DNA of 64,000 nt, from the NCBI RefSeq assembly GCF_900109115.1, contig NZ_FNYV01000004.1:1-64000 (forward strand), written 5' to 3'. Position numbers and translations under genes: made by a program. This document shows positions 1-8,222 of this stretch, in pieces. Below the pieces are notes generated by a model. The model saw only the letters and a list, made by a program, of their open reading frames with translations. It made no database searches and was not told where the DNA came from. This stretch comes from Micromonospora phaseoli (GTDB taxonomy: Bacteria > Actinomycetota > Actinomycetes > Mycobacteriales > Micromonosporaceae). The first letter of the stretch is position 1, and each line of letters begins with the position of its first letter.

Positions 1-125
1 ACCGCCACCGGCTTACCGGCGACCGGGGCGGTGTCCGCGTACGCGGCCACCGGACCAGCGACCATGCCACCAGCAAACGCCACACCAGCAATACCCAGCA
101 CGCTCTTACGGAAGATCGTGTTCAT
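1..125 (-). CDS. Secreted protein, N-terminal fragment
   Basis: The reverse strand encodes the first 41 residues of a protein, beginning MNTIFRKSVLGIAG and running off the left edge of the window. The start has positive charges, a hydrophobic core and an Ala-rich end (VAAYAD), which reads as a Sec signal peptide cleaved near Ala-Tyr-Ala. GGAG lies 9 bases upstream of the ATG. The mature part is too short to assign a function. Confidence 0.6.
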   Translation of the reverse strand, partial: MNTIFRKSVLGIAGVAFAGGMVAGPVAAYADTAPVAGKPVA

Positions 126-747
126 GATGAAAGCTCCATTCGGGGGTTGGCACACACACCGACCGGGGGAAGGTCGACACGCACGCAAGCACCGTCAGGC
201 ACTCAAAGAACAAGGGGAAAAGAGATCCTCCGGCACGCGGGGCAGAAGAGGGGCCACTTCGCGCCGCCGGAACCATGTACAACGACCGACCGAGCCAGGT
301 CATTCCACAAACCCGGGGCCCGACCCGCAGGCGAAGACCAGGCCCCGCACGATCGTCAGCCACATGTAACGCCCCCACCCCCGACCCGATTCCACCCGCC
401 CGCCAACCCGAAACGGACATCCGGGTGCGATCGGCACGGCAGTCCGGCCAGGGCGGCGGCGGTACCGGACATCGCGTCCGGAACCGCGCCGACGTCGCCA
501 TCCGCACAGCCGTGACAGGGCGAACAGACCTGCCATCGACGGGATGCCGCACCCGCCGACCCCGTGCCGGCCCTTGAACGACGCCTCCGCCTCGCGGGTG
601 AACACGGGACGGCAACGAGGATTTCTCATTTTCACCGGATCGGGTCCCAACCCCACCTAGTGTTGGGCACACCGGTGCTAGTCACGGAGTTGGCCACCCG
701 AACGACGTCCCACGCAGTCAGCGGACGAAAAGTGAGGGAAGACGCGT
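126..747. other. Intergenic region, no gene seen
   Basis: This is about 620 bp between two divergently read secreted-protein genes. Several frames stay open, as is usual at this GC content, but their translations are Arg/Pro-rich with no family resemblance. I looked for a c-di-AMP (ydaO-type) riboswitch on the minus strand, since these precede some actinobacterial cell-wall genes, and found no convincing core. It presumably holds the two divergent promoters. Confidence 0.4.
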
Positions 748-1239
748 ATGAAGGCAATCAGAGTTCTCGTACCCGCGGCGGGCAGCATCGCCCTCGGCGC
801 CCTGCTGCTGCCGGGCACCGCGCTGGCCGACACGACCGTGTCGCCGTCGACCACGCCGGTCGGTGGAACTGTCGTACTCACCGCCACCACCTGCAACCCG
901 AGCTCGGGCGACGCGCTGTTCCGCGTGACCGGGCCCGACCGCGACCAGAACGTCCGCTCCACCACCGCCGCTGCCGGTGGTGGGCTGAGCGCCGAGTTGT
1001 TCACCGCCGGGTTCACCCTGGGCACCTACACGGTGGCGGCCACCTGCGGCGACGGCACGGCCGACGGCAGCGCGACCTTCACGGTCACCCCGATCGGTGG
1101 CGCCGCGGCCGGGGGCCGCGACGGCAACGACGGCGTCGGAACCCTGGCCACCGGAGCCACCCTGCTCGCCACGGCGCTCGGAGGTGCCCTGATCATGGGC
1201 CGGCGTCGTCGCCACGCGGCCACCGCCGCCACGCTCTGA
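748..1239 (+). CDS. Small secreted, C-terminally anchored surface protein
   Basis: This 163-aa protein has a signal peptide (about residues 1-27, ending ALA-DT). An Ig-like secreted body with one Cys pair follows (NPSSGD..., ATCGDGTADG). The C-terminus carries a hydrophobic segment (ATLLATALGGALIMG) followed by RRRR, which is the layout of a sortase-anchored or tail-anchored protein. A weak sorting-like LATG lies just before the membrane segment. A class F sortase gene follows directly, which suggests this is its substrate. GGAAG precedes the ATG. Biological role is unknown. Confidence 0.7.
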   Translation: MKAIRVLVPAAGSIALGALLLPGTALADTTVSPSTTPVGGTVVLTATTCNPSSGDALFRVTGPDRDQNVRSTTAAAGGGLSAELFTAGFTLGTYTVAATCGDGTADGSATFTVTPIGGAAAGGRDGNDGVGTLATGATLLATALGGALIMGRRRRHAATAATL

Positions 1240-1276
1240 GCCATCACCACTCGCTCCATCCCATCCATCCTGCGAA

Positions 1277-1313
1277 CGGGTGCCCGTGCCGTGCTCCACG
1301 GTGCGGGCACCCG
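1277..1313 (+). terminator. Hairpin after the surface-protein gene
   Basis: A 17-bp stem (1277-1293 with 1297-1313) with a 3-nt CTC loop and two G-U wobble positions lies 37 bp after the stop codon. There is no U-tract, as is common for actinobacterial terminators. Confidence 0.6.
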
Positions 1314-1380
1314 AGGCGGCCCGGCCGGGAGACACCGGCCGGACGCGCCCACCGGCGGCGGACCAGGTCCAACCACCTCG

Positions 1381-1443
1381 TCACCGACCGCCGGACACCG
1401 GCGAGTAGAGCCCTCTAGGTCACCAACCGCCGGACACCGGCGA
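1381..1443 (+). repeat. 24-bp direct repeat upstream of sortase
   Basis: Two 24-nt copies (1381-1404 and 1420-1443) starting TCACC(G/A)ACCGCCGGACACC differ at one base and are spaced 39 bp apart. The second copy ends just before the sortase ribosome-binding site. Confidence 0.8.
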
Positions 1444-1455
1444 ACGGAGGTTTCC

Positions 1456-2064
1456 GTGCGCGCGTACCACCTGGGCCGGATCCTCGTCGCGCTGCTCGCG
1501 GTGGCCGGCCTCGCGCTGGTCGGCACGGGGCTCGCCCGCCTGCCGGTCCAGCCTCCGCAGCCCAGCGGCGATCAGCACCGGGCGGGCTCCGCGCCGAGCC
1601 TGCCACCGCTGGCCCGCGCCACCCCCGTCGAGGTGCGCATTGCGGCCATCGGGGTACGCGCACCGCTCGTGCCCGTCGCCGCCGACGAGACCGGGGCGCT
1701 TCAGGTGCCACCGGTGGACCAGCCGGCCGTGGCGGGTTGGTATCGGCCCGGGGTCAGCCCGGGCGAGACAGGTAACGCGGTCCTGGTGGGCCACGTGGAC
1801 TCCCGCGACGGTCCGGCCGTCTTCTTCGACCTGGGACGGTTGCGTCCCGGCGACACCGTCCAGATCACCCGCGACGATGCCAGTGTGGTGCGCTTCGCCG
1901 TGGAGGGCGTCGAGGCGTACCCGAAGGATCGCTTCCCCACCGACCTGGTCTACGGCCCGGCCAACGTGGCGGGTCTTCGCCTGATCACCTGCGGCGGCCG
2001 CTTCGACCGGGGCAGCGGCGACTACGTGGACAACGTCGTCGTGTTCGCCAGTCGGACAACGTGA
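1456..2064 (+). CDS. Class F sortase
   Basis: A 202-aa membrane-anchored transpeptidase-type protein that would attach surface proteins or make pilus-like links outside the membrane. An N-terminal TM helix (about residues 8-26) is followed by a Pro-rich linker and the sortase barrel. The catalytic His is in VGHVDS (H113), the Cys in LITCGG (C179) and an Arg follows in GRFDR (R185). I chose the GTG at 1456 because GGAGG lies 5 bases upstream; the longer open frame upstream crosses a hairpin and a direct repeat. The preceding gene encodes its probable substrate. Confidence 0.88.
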   Translation: MRAYHLGRILVALLAVAGLALVGTGLARLPVQPPQPSGDQHRAGSAPSLPPLARATPVEVRIAAIGVRAPLVPVAADETGALQVPPVDQPAVAGWYRPGVSPGETGNAVLVGHVDSRDGPAVFFDLGRLRPGDTVQITRDDASVVRFAVEGVEAYPKDRFPTDLVYGPANVAGLRLITCGGRFDRGSGDYVDNVVVFASRTT

Positions 2065-2095
2065 GCCGGTCGGACAACGTGAGCCGGTCGGACAG
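2053..2095 (+). repeat. 18-bp tandem repeat across the sortase stop codon
   Basis: The unit GTCGGACAACGTGAGCCG occurs twice in tandem followed by a partial third copy. The sortase TGA lies inside the first copy. Confidence 0.75.
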
Positions 2096-2158
2096 CTCGT
2101 CCCGGTGCCGGCCGACCCCGGTGAGCGGGGCCGACGCCCGGACCGTGAGGATGACGCA

Positions 2159-2578
2159 ATGGCCAAGCGTGACAGACGGCCGGCCCGGCGGGCCGAGGTG
2201 ACCGGGACCTGCCCGTGCGGGCGGGGTCTGCCGTACGGGGACTGCTGCGGTCGGCTGCACCGGGGCGAGGCCGAGGCGCCGACGGCCGAGGCGCTGATGC
2301 GTTCCCGGTACGCCGCCTTCGCCGTCGGCGACTCGGAGTACCTGCTGCGCAGCTGGCACACCCGCACCCGGCCGCCCCGGCTGCACCTCGATCCCGCCCA
2401 GCGTTGGACCGGGCTGGAGGTCCTCGGCACCGACCGGGGTGGCCTCTTCGACAGCACCGGCACGGTCGAGTTCCGGGCCCACTACCGAGAGGGCCGGGAA
2501 ACCGGCACGCTGACCGAACGCAGCCGCTTCGCCAGGGAGGACGGCCGCTGGGTCTACCTGGATGACGACCAGGGCTGA
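2159..2578 (+). CDS. YchJ-family protein with SEC-C-like zinc motif
   Basis: A 139-aa protein with an N-terminal Cys cluster (CPCGRGLPYGDCC, about residues 19-31) that matches the SEC-C-type zinc-binding motif of YchJ/UPF0225 proteins. It is followed by the NTF2-like domain typical of that family (LMRSRYAAFAVGDSEYL, then W-x-G-L-E-V). The exact function of this family is not known. The start at 2159 has GAGG about 9 bases upstream; an earlier in-frame ATG at 2105 lacks a site. It converges with the MFS gene, with 5 bp between stops. Confidence 0.85.
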   Translation: MAKRDRRPARRAEVTGTCPCGRGLPYGDCCGRLHRGEAEAPTAEALMRSRYAAFAVGDSEYLLRSWHTRTRPPRLHLDPAQRWTGLEVLGTDRGGLFDSTGTVEFRAHYREGRETGTLTERSRFAREDGRWVYLDDDQG

Positions 2579-2583
2579 CCCGG

Positions 2584-3948
2584 TCATGACGCGTCGAGCC
2601 GCGCCGGACCCGGCACGGACGCTCGCGAGTCACCTGTCGAACGGCTCCGCGCGGGCGGTCGCCGGTCGCGTGCCGAATTGATCAGCACCGCCGCCACCAA
2701 CAGGTACGGTACGGCGGCGACCGCGAACGCCACCGCGTTGCCGGCCATCGTGGCGACCAGGCCGTAGCCGACGTACACCGCGATGATGGTCAGGTCGGTG
2801 CCCATCCCGGCCAGCGAGGTGACGGTGGCCCGAGCGGGTCCGCTGATCCGGGCCTGCAGGCGCGCCTCGGCCAGCACCGAGGCGAGCTGGAGACCGCAGA
2901 AGGCGACCGCCACCAGCAGGAAGCCGGCCGGCTTGCCGAGCAGCGCTCCGAGCGCCAGGGCCAGTGCCGAGCAGGCCAGGAGCACCGCGTACCCGCAGCT
3001 GCGCAGCCGCTCGCCGACCGGGGCCAGCAGACCACCGGCGATCTGCCCGACCGTGACGATCAGCAGCAGCAGGGGCACCGTCGTCAGGGCGACTCCGGTG
3101 TCCCTGGCCAGCAGCGGGGTGTACTCGTCCAGGGCGCCCCAGACGGCGGTGACCGCCGCGACGAGCAGCACGGCTGCGCGTACCGCCCGGTCGCGGCGAG
3201 CCTCGGCCACGCCCGCCCGCAACTCCTGCCACCAGCCGAGCTCGTCAGCCTCGGTGTCGTCCGGCGCCCGGTCCGTCGGCCCGTCCGCCGACGCAGAGCC
3301 GGCGACCGCAGTGTCGCCGGCTGCTGCTGCGGCAGGGCGGGCGGCGGCCGGAGCGGGGTCGGGCTCGGCGGGCCGGCGGCGGTGTTCGGGGAACCGGCTG
3401 GCGACGCCGGCGGCCAGCAGGCAGGCGATGACGCTGGCCGCGCCGACCGCGGGGTAGCCGCCGAGCCCGAGTACCGGGCTGGCCAGCACGATCGCCCCGA
3501 GTACGCCGACGGTGCCGGCGGTTCGCGCCCGACCGATGACGCGGGCGTACCGGTCGGCCGCGCCGAGGCGATCAAGTTCGTCGAAGACCAGGGCCTCCGT
3601 CGCGCCGGAGGCGAGCGCACCGCCGGCTCCCCAGAGGACGAAGCCCACGGCGAACGCCGGGTAGGACGGCGCGAGCGTCCACAGGGCGAAGCCGGCGGCG
3701 GTGCAGAGCGGCGCGAGGCAGAGCATCCGCCGCCGGGAGGTCGCGTCGGCCCACGCGCCGGAGGGCACCTCCAGCACGATGCCGGTCAGCGACCAGATCA
3801 CGAACAGCGACGAGATCTGGGCTATCGACAGTCCGGTGTCGGCGAACAGCAGCGCGTACACCGGATAGAGCAGGACCAGGTCGGTGAGGAACGCGTACGC
3901 GTAGAGCGTGCCGGCCAGGCGGCGGGCACGCGTCGAGGTCGGAGTCAT
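2584..3948 (-). CDS. MFS transporter
   Basis: A 454-aa integral membrane protein with about 12 hydrophobic helices and a long hydrophilic, acidic, Ala/Pro-rich loop in the middle (between the sixth and seventh helices). The loop between helices 2 and 3 has GAWADATSRR, a form of the MFS signature G-x-x-x-D-x-x-x-R-R. Major facilitator proteins exchange small molecules for protons; the substrate cannot be told here. I used the ATG at 3948 (MTPTSTRARR) because GGAAGG lies 6 bases upstream; an in-frame GTG 42 bases earlier has no such site. Confidence 0.8.
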   Translation of the reverse strand: MTPTSTRARRLAGTLYAYAFLTDLVLLYPVYALLFADTGLSIAQISSLFVIWSLTGIVLEVPSGAWADATSRRRMLCLAPLCTAAGFALWTLAPSYPAFAVGFVLWGAGGALASGATEALVFDELDRLGAADRYARVIGRARTAGTVGVLGAIVLASPVLGLGGYPAVGAASVIACLLAAGVASRFPEHRRRPAEPDPAPAAARPAAAAAGDTAVAGSASADGPTDRAPDDTEADELGWWQELRAGVAEARRDRAVRAAVLLVAAVTAVWGALDEYTPLLARDTGVALTTVPLLLLIVTVGQIAGGLLAPVGERLRSCGYAVLLACSALALALGALLGKPAGFLLVAVAFCGLQLASVLAEARLQARISGPARATVTSLAGMGTDLTIIAVYVGYGLVATMAGNAVAFAVAAVPYLLVAAVLINSARDRRPPARSRSTGDSRASVPGPARLDAS

Positions 3949-4098
3949 CGAGGCCTTCCGGGCGGGGCGGGAAACGGACGCCGGTGTCACGGCGACCGCA
4001 GGCGGCCCACGGCCTCGGCTGACGCATCAATGTCGCCAGGTCATGGTGGTGATGGTAGTCGGCGGCACCGCGACCTGCCACGGTGTCGCCGCAACGCG

Positions 4099-4133
4099 AG
4101 CGGGACGGGACCGGCAACCGGTCCCGTCCCGCT
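4099..4133 (-). terminator. 16-bp perfect hairpin after the CmpX-like gene
   Basis: Perfect 16-bp inverted repeat (4099-4114 with 4118-4133) with a CAA loop, 10 bp past the stop codon of the minus-strand channel gene. It would end that transcript before the MFS gene. Confidence 0.8.
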
Positions 4134-4142
4134 TCTCGACCC

Positions 4143-5276
4143 TCAGCGCTGTTCGTCGGTCCTCGGCGGCAGCACCATCGTCGAGTCGCTGTCGTCGGAG
4201 CTACGTTGCGCCGGAACATCCGCGCTGCGTGAGGTGACCTGGGTGGCCTCCGGGTCGTCCTGGCGCGGCAGCGGCGCGGTCGGGTCGTCGCCCAGCGCCG
4301 GGTTGTGGCGGGGCAGCGGACTGGTCTGGTCGGGGTCGACGGCGGGCGCGGTGACGACCTGGGTGGCCTCCGGGTCATCCTCGACGGGGGCGGCGGCGAA
4401 GGTCGACGACGTCGCGGTCGTCGACGGCGGAGGGGTGGCAGCGGACGCCGTGGAGGTCGGCGCGCTGAAGGTGGGCGCGGCCGGCGAGGTGGGAGTCGGC
4501 GCGGAGACGGTTGGCGCGGCGGGGGCCGACTCGGCGGGAGCGGGGGCCGACTCGGCGCGACGCGCGTCGGTCTCCCGACGTTCCGCGGCGTAGGCGCGGG
4601 CGTGCTCGGCGATGGTGCGCGACTCCTGCTCGGCGCGGGCCAGCCAGGACTCCCAGCGGCCCTGCATCGGCCGGATCAGACCGCCGCCGACGCCGACCAC
4701 CAGGATGCCGCCGATGGTGGCCAGCACGGCGATCAGCACCGGGGTGGTCACCGCGGTGGCGACACCGATCTGGTTGAGCGCCGCGATGATGCCCAGACCG
4801 AGGATGAACGCCGAGGCGACGGTGGCCAGCAGCCGGCCGTACGACAGGCCACCGAGCGCGCCGGAGACGATGTCCTTGACCGCGCTGGCGATGGCGGCGG
4901 CGACGACCACGATGATGATCGCCACGAAGGCCCGGGGCAGCCAGGCGATGACACCGGCGATCAGGTCGGAGATCGGGTTGGGTCCCCAGATCCCGAACGC
5001 CAGGTAGAGGGTGAGCAGCAGGACCCCGTAGTAGGCCAGCCGGGCGACGATGTCGCTGGCGTCGTAGCGGGATCGGGCCAGTGCCCGGCGGATCCCACCG
5101 CGCTCGACCGCGCGGTCGAAGCCGACCCGTTCGAGCAGCCGGTCGACGATCTTCAGGACCGCCTTGGCGATCAGCCAGCCGACGACCAGGATCGCCACGA
5201 AGGCGAGGGCCCTGGGCAGGAAGAGAAGTATCGAACGGAGGGTGTCCCCTACCGCGTCGCCGAAGTTGTCTCGCAT
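4143..5276 (-). CDS. CmpX-like mechanosensitive channel family protein
   Basis: A 377-aa membrane protein. The first 210 residues hold about five hydrophobic helices with the conserved TM-helix repeats of the CmpX/MscS-related family (FLPRALAFVAILVVGWLIA and WLPRAFVAIIIVVVAAAIA). A charged stretch (about 215-240) and a long disordered Ala/Pro/Thr tail follow. The tail contains two copies of DDPEATQV and two of PLPR. Proteins of this type are thought to form or modulate tension-gated channels. GGAGG lies 9 bases upstream of the ATG. A perfect hairpin follows the gene. Confidence 0.8.
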   Translation of the reverse strand: MRDNFGDAVGDTLRSILLFLPRALAFVAILVVGWLIAKAVLKIVDRLLERVGFDRAVERGGIRRALARSRYDASDIVARLAYYGVLLLTLYLAFGIWGPNPISDLIAGVIAWLPRAFVAIIIVVVAAAIASAVKDIVSGALGGLSYGRLLATVASAFILGLGIIAALNQIGVATAVTTPVLIAVLATIGGILVVGVGGGLIRPMQGRWESWLARAEQESRTIAEHARAYAAERRETDARRAESAPAPAESAPAAPTVSAPTPTSPAAPTFSAPTSTASAATPPPSTTATSSTFAAAPVEDDPEATQVVTAPAVDPDQTSPLPRHNPALGDDPTAPLPRQDDPEATQVTSRSADVPAQRSSDDSDSTMVLPPRTDEQR

Positions 5277-5434
5277 GGGATGGGTCCTCCAGGGGCTGGT
5301 GTTCGTCAGGCCCGACCTACCCGGACGGTCCTCGGCAGAAACACGTCCGCGTCCGGGAGACGCCCCCAGACAGACGCTTCATGTCCGCCTGGATGATTGA
5401 TGAACAGGCCAGACCGCCGGTGACCACGGCGGCG

Positions 5435-5827
5435 TCAGGCGGCGCCGAGGAGGTCCCACCGGTTGCCCGCGATGTCGAGGAAGACCGCGACCCGGCCGTA
5501 GGCCTCGGTCCGCGGCTCCCCGACGAAGGTGACACCCGCCCCGACCATCCGCTGATGAGCGGCCTCGAAGTCGTCGACGCGGAGGAAGAACCCGACGCGG
5601 CCAGCTACCTGGTCACCGATGGCGGCACGTTGGTGTTCCCCGTCGGCGCGAGCGAGCAGAATCCCGGTCTGGGCGCCGGGGGGCCGGACGACGACCCACC
5701 GCTTGGGTCGCCCGTCGTTGGTCGTCGACGGGTAGTCCTCGACGAGGTCGAAGCCGAGCACATCGGTGAAGAACGCGATCGCCGGGTCGTACTCGTCGAC
5801 GATCAGGGATACCAGGTCGATCTGCAC
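5435..5827 (-). CDS. VOC (glyoxalase/bleomycin-resistance) family protein
   Basis: A 130-aa single-domain protein of the vicinal-oxygen-chelate fold: the first beta-alpha-beta-beta-beta unit contains DEYDPAIAFFTDVLGFDLVED and the second contains RVDDFEAAHQRMVGAGVTFVGEP, ending DIAGNRWDLL. Members are metal-dependent enzymes or binding proteins for small molecules; the substrate is not evident. I took the GTG at 5827 as start since the homologous fold begins there; the upstream extension (MCGRRAGQ...) looks non-coding. Single-gene unit. Confidence 0.8.
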   Translation of the reverse strand: MQIDLVSLIVDEYDPAIAFFTDVLGFDLVEDYPSTTNDGRPKRWVVVRPPGAQTGILLARADGEHQRAAIGDQVAGRVGFFLRVDDFEAAHQRMVGAGVTFVGEPRTEAYGRVAVFLDIAGNRWDLLGAA

Positions 5828-5933
5828 CGCGGCAGCGTATGCGAGGTCCTGCCCTGCTCGCCGCCCGCACACGCCGCGGCGGCATGAGCGGGAACTCGTT
5901 GTACTCCGTCAGACGTGGTCGGCGCCGGATGGT

Positions 5934-6488
5934 TCAGCCGCACTGCCAGAGAAACCTACCTTCAGCGCCGTCCGGTGAGACGAAGATGTAGCCGATTCCG
6001 GCGTCGCCGAAGTTGTGGCCCAAACGGTCGGTCAACTGTCCGATCAGCTGCCAGCCCGGCCCGGGTGTCTCCTCACCCTGCAGCCATAACGGCTCCCCAC
6101 CCAGGAACTCCCACGCCTCCTCGTCGCCGTGCACCTGCTGGTGCACTGGTAGGTGATCCTTCATGGGCCAGGACGGACCCTCACCGAGGTCACGCACGGC
6201 GATGAAGGCTGGCACCGATCCGTCAGGTTGAATGACGACAGCGTTCTCGCCACCCTCGGGCTCCCAGGTGGCGTCGACGTACTCCTCGCCGTCAGTCATG
6301 AACAGGTAGGCCAGGCGGCCTCCGCCATCGCCGTCCAGGCGGAACTGACCGATGAACGTCATCGGCTCACCGAGCGAACGCGACACCGGCCACTGCGGAG
6401 TTTGCAACCACACCGGTTGTCCGCCCAACTTGGTGACCGGCATGCCGGTCGCCTCGCTGGATGGCTCGAATCGAACGGGACGACGCAT
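5934..6488 (-). CDS. YwqG/DUF1963-like protein
   Basis: A 184-aa acidic cytosolic protein starting MRRPVRFEP. It has the pattern of YwqG/DUF1963 proteins: a KLGGQPVWLQ segment near the N-terminus, MTFIGQFRL, and paired PLWLQG and WQLIGQL motifs toward the C-terminus. Function of the family is not established. GAGGAG lies 8 bases upstream of the ATG. The frame is open far upstream but that extension reads as shadow. It follows another orphan gene in the same direction. Confidence 0.65.
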   Translation of the reverse strand: MRRPVRFEPSSEATGMPVTKLGGQPVWLQTPQWPVSRSLGEPMTFIGQFRLDGDGGGRLAYLFMTDGEEYVDATWEPEGGENAVVIQPDGSVPAFIAVRDLGEGPSWPMKDHLPVHQQVHGDEEAWEFLGGEPLWLQGEETPGPGWQLIGQLTDRLGHNFGDAGIGYIFVSPDGAEGRFLWQCG

Positions 6489-6619
6489 GCTCGCAACTCC
6501 TCGTAGCTCTCGCCGCGGCGCGCGACGAAATCCAGGGCTAAGGCCTTGTACTTTTCCGGCAAAGTCGCGCCGAGCTGCTTCTCCAGGTCGCTGCTCAGTC
6601 GTCGACTCCCCCGCGTCAT
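6359..6619 (-). CDS. Short ORF coupled to upstream gene, overlaps next gene
   Basis: An 86-aa frame whose ATG overlaps the stop of the upstream gene (ATGA), a typical sign of translational coupling. Its first 45 or so residues (LEKQLGATLPEKYKALALDF) look like a real helical protein. The remainder runs in the alternative frame of the YwqG-like gene for 130 bp and reads as noise. Either the two are overlapping genes, or a frameshift split a longer protein that once joined this start to the YwqG-like domain. Confidence 0.4.
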   Translation of the reverse strand: MTRGSRRLSSDLEKQLGATLPEKYKALALDFVARRGESYEELRACVVPFDSSHPARRPACRSPSWADNRCGCKLRSGRCRVRSVSR

Positions 6620-7221
6620 CGGGTGGCGGGCTCATACCGGAGGTCCTCACCGACCGGCAGCAGGTATCCCTCCCAGCGCGGATCTGGCGCGTGGCCGTTG
6701 ATCTGGTTCGAGGAGATGCGGCCGTCCAACTCGAAGCCGATGAGGCCGAGCCGGAACGGAGCGTCCCGGAAGATGCGGGTACCAACGGCAGCGAGCCAGC
6801 CGTCCAGTGGACGACGCCAGGCCAGGGAGTCCTCACCGCTGCGGGAGTCGAAGGGAAAGCCGCCGATGCGCTGGTCGACGCGGGCCAGAGCGCCCAAGGG
6901 TAGATAGAAGTCGAGCCACTCAGGCTCCCCATCGCCGCCCAGGGTCACGCATCCGCACACCACTCGGTCACCACTTGGAAGCAGTACCGTTCCGCGGAGA
7001 TGACCGAAGGCCATCAGGGACTCGACGGTGCAGGGCACCTCCTCCTGGTCACCGGGTTCGTGGCTCCGACTCCCGTAACAGCCGTCGACGGCCGCCGCCC
7101 CCCACAGGGCTGACAGGCCCCGTTGTAGGCCTTGACCATCCCGGCCGTCCCACTGGAGAGACAGCTCGTAGAACCCTCCCGACCAGTTCTCGTCGTCGGT
7201 GAACGAGGCGGGGTCTGGCAT
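6616..7221 (-). CDS. Hypothetical protein
   Basis: A 201-aa acidic soluble protein rich in Trp and Gly (DENWSGGFYELSLQW, WGAAAVDGCYG, CGCVTLGGDGEPEWLDFYLP). Its composition and codon use fit a real gene, but I do not recognise a family. No signal peptide or membrane segment is visible. It heads a small minus-strand cluster with the coupled short ORF and the YwqG-like gene, and the ordering suggests a shared role, perhaps of immunity-protein type, which is inference only. Confidence 0.65.
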   Translation of the reverse strand: MPDPASFTDDENWSGGFYELSLQWDGRDGQGLQRGLSALWGAAAVDGCYGSRSHEPGDQEEVPCTVESLMAFGHLRGTVLLPSGDRVVCGCVTLGGDGEPEWLDFYLPLGALARVDQRIGGFPFDSRSGEDSLAWRRPLDGWLAAVGTRIFRDAPFRLGLIGFELDGRISSNQINGHAPDPRWEGYLLPVGEDLRYEPATR

Positions 7222-7444
7222 CCGGTCATCTTTCGGTGGGTCGGAGGGAAAGCGCAGACGACGGCTTCACAAGATAGCTGACCGCGCTCTCGCCACGATC
7301 GCCGAGCACTACGCCCGCCGACACGCGCAGCCGAACCCGTGGCCTCCACCTGCGGTCGGCGGCATGAACGCAGGCGCTGAGGGGCGCTGATGGTGATCGG
7401 AATGTCAGTCGCGGGCAGCACGTGTCGGTCGATACCGTCGGTCG

Positions 7445-8182
7445 ATGCCTGATGCGATCTTCGCTCACCCTCGCCTCGCTCCCGTCTACGACGCATTCGA
7501 CGGAGACCGCGCCGACCTGGTGTCATACGTCGCGATCGCCGACGAGTTGGGGGCACGCCGGGTGCTCGATGTCGGCTGCGGCACCGGATGCCTGGCGCTC
7601 CTGCTCGCTCGAAGTGGCCGTACGGTCGTGGGCGTCGATCCCGCCGAAGCGTCGCTGGATGTGGCGCGGTCCAAGCAGCACGCCACGGAGGTGATCTGGA
7701 TCCACGGCGACGTCACGACGGTTCCGGCACTCGATGTCGACCTGGCGACGATGACCGGCAATGTGGCACAGGTCTTCCTCACCGACCACGACTGGACACG
7801 GGCCCTCCACCGCATCCACGCTGCACTTCGCCCCGCCGGCCACCTGGTGTTCGAGACCAGGCGCCCCGAACGCCGCGTCTGGCAGGAATGGGCGGCGGAC
7901 ACTGCGCCAGTCGTCCTCGACATCCCCGGCGTCGGGCAGGTGGAGCGCCGCCTCACGGTCACCGACGTCAACCTCCCGTTGATCTGCTTCCGACACAGCT
8001 ACCGGTTCCTGACTGACGGAGAGGTCGTCACCTCGGACTCGACCCTTCGGTTCCGCACCCGCGACGAAGTCGAGTCGAGCCTGGCCACCAACGGCTACCG
8101 AGTCCTGGAGGTACGCGAGGCACCGGACCGACCGGGCCGCGAGTACGTGTTCATCGCCCAGCGTTCGTTCGAAAACGGTTGA
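7445..8182 (+). CDS. Class I SAM-dependent methyltransferase
   Basis: A 245-aa Rossmann-fold methyltransferase. Motif I is RVLDVGCGTGCLALLLA (residues about 39-55), followed by the acidic ribose-binding residue in VVGVDP and a post-core beta region. The acceptor is unknown; the fold resembles the UbiE/small-molecule methyltransferase group. The ATG at 7445 is the only sensible start and has no strong ribosome-binding site, so it may be translated from a short leader. It is not in an obvious operon. Confidence 0.8.
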   Translation: MPDAIFAHPRLAPVYDAFDGDRADLVSYVAIADELGARRVLDVGCGTGCLALLLARSGRTVVGVDPAEASLDVARSKQHATEVIWIHGDVTTVPALDVDLATMTGNVAQVFLTDHDWTRALHRIHAALRPAGHLVFETRRPERRVWQEWAADTAPVVLDIPGVGQVERRLTVTDVNLPLICFRHSYRFLTDGEVVTSDSTLRFRTRDEVESSLATNGYRVLEVREAPDRPGREYVFIAQRSFENG

Positions 8183-8222
8183 AGCAATCAGAGACGCGGG
8201 CGTGCAGCTCGTCGACGCCTTG

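Noticed and set aside
126..400. c-di-AMP riboswitch upstream of the first secreted protein
   Set aside because: I looked for the conserved core and stems and did not find them.
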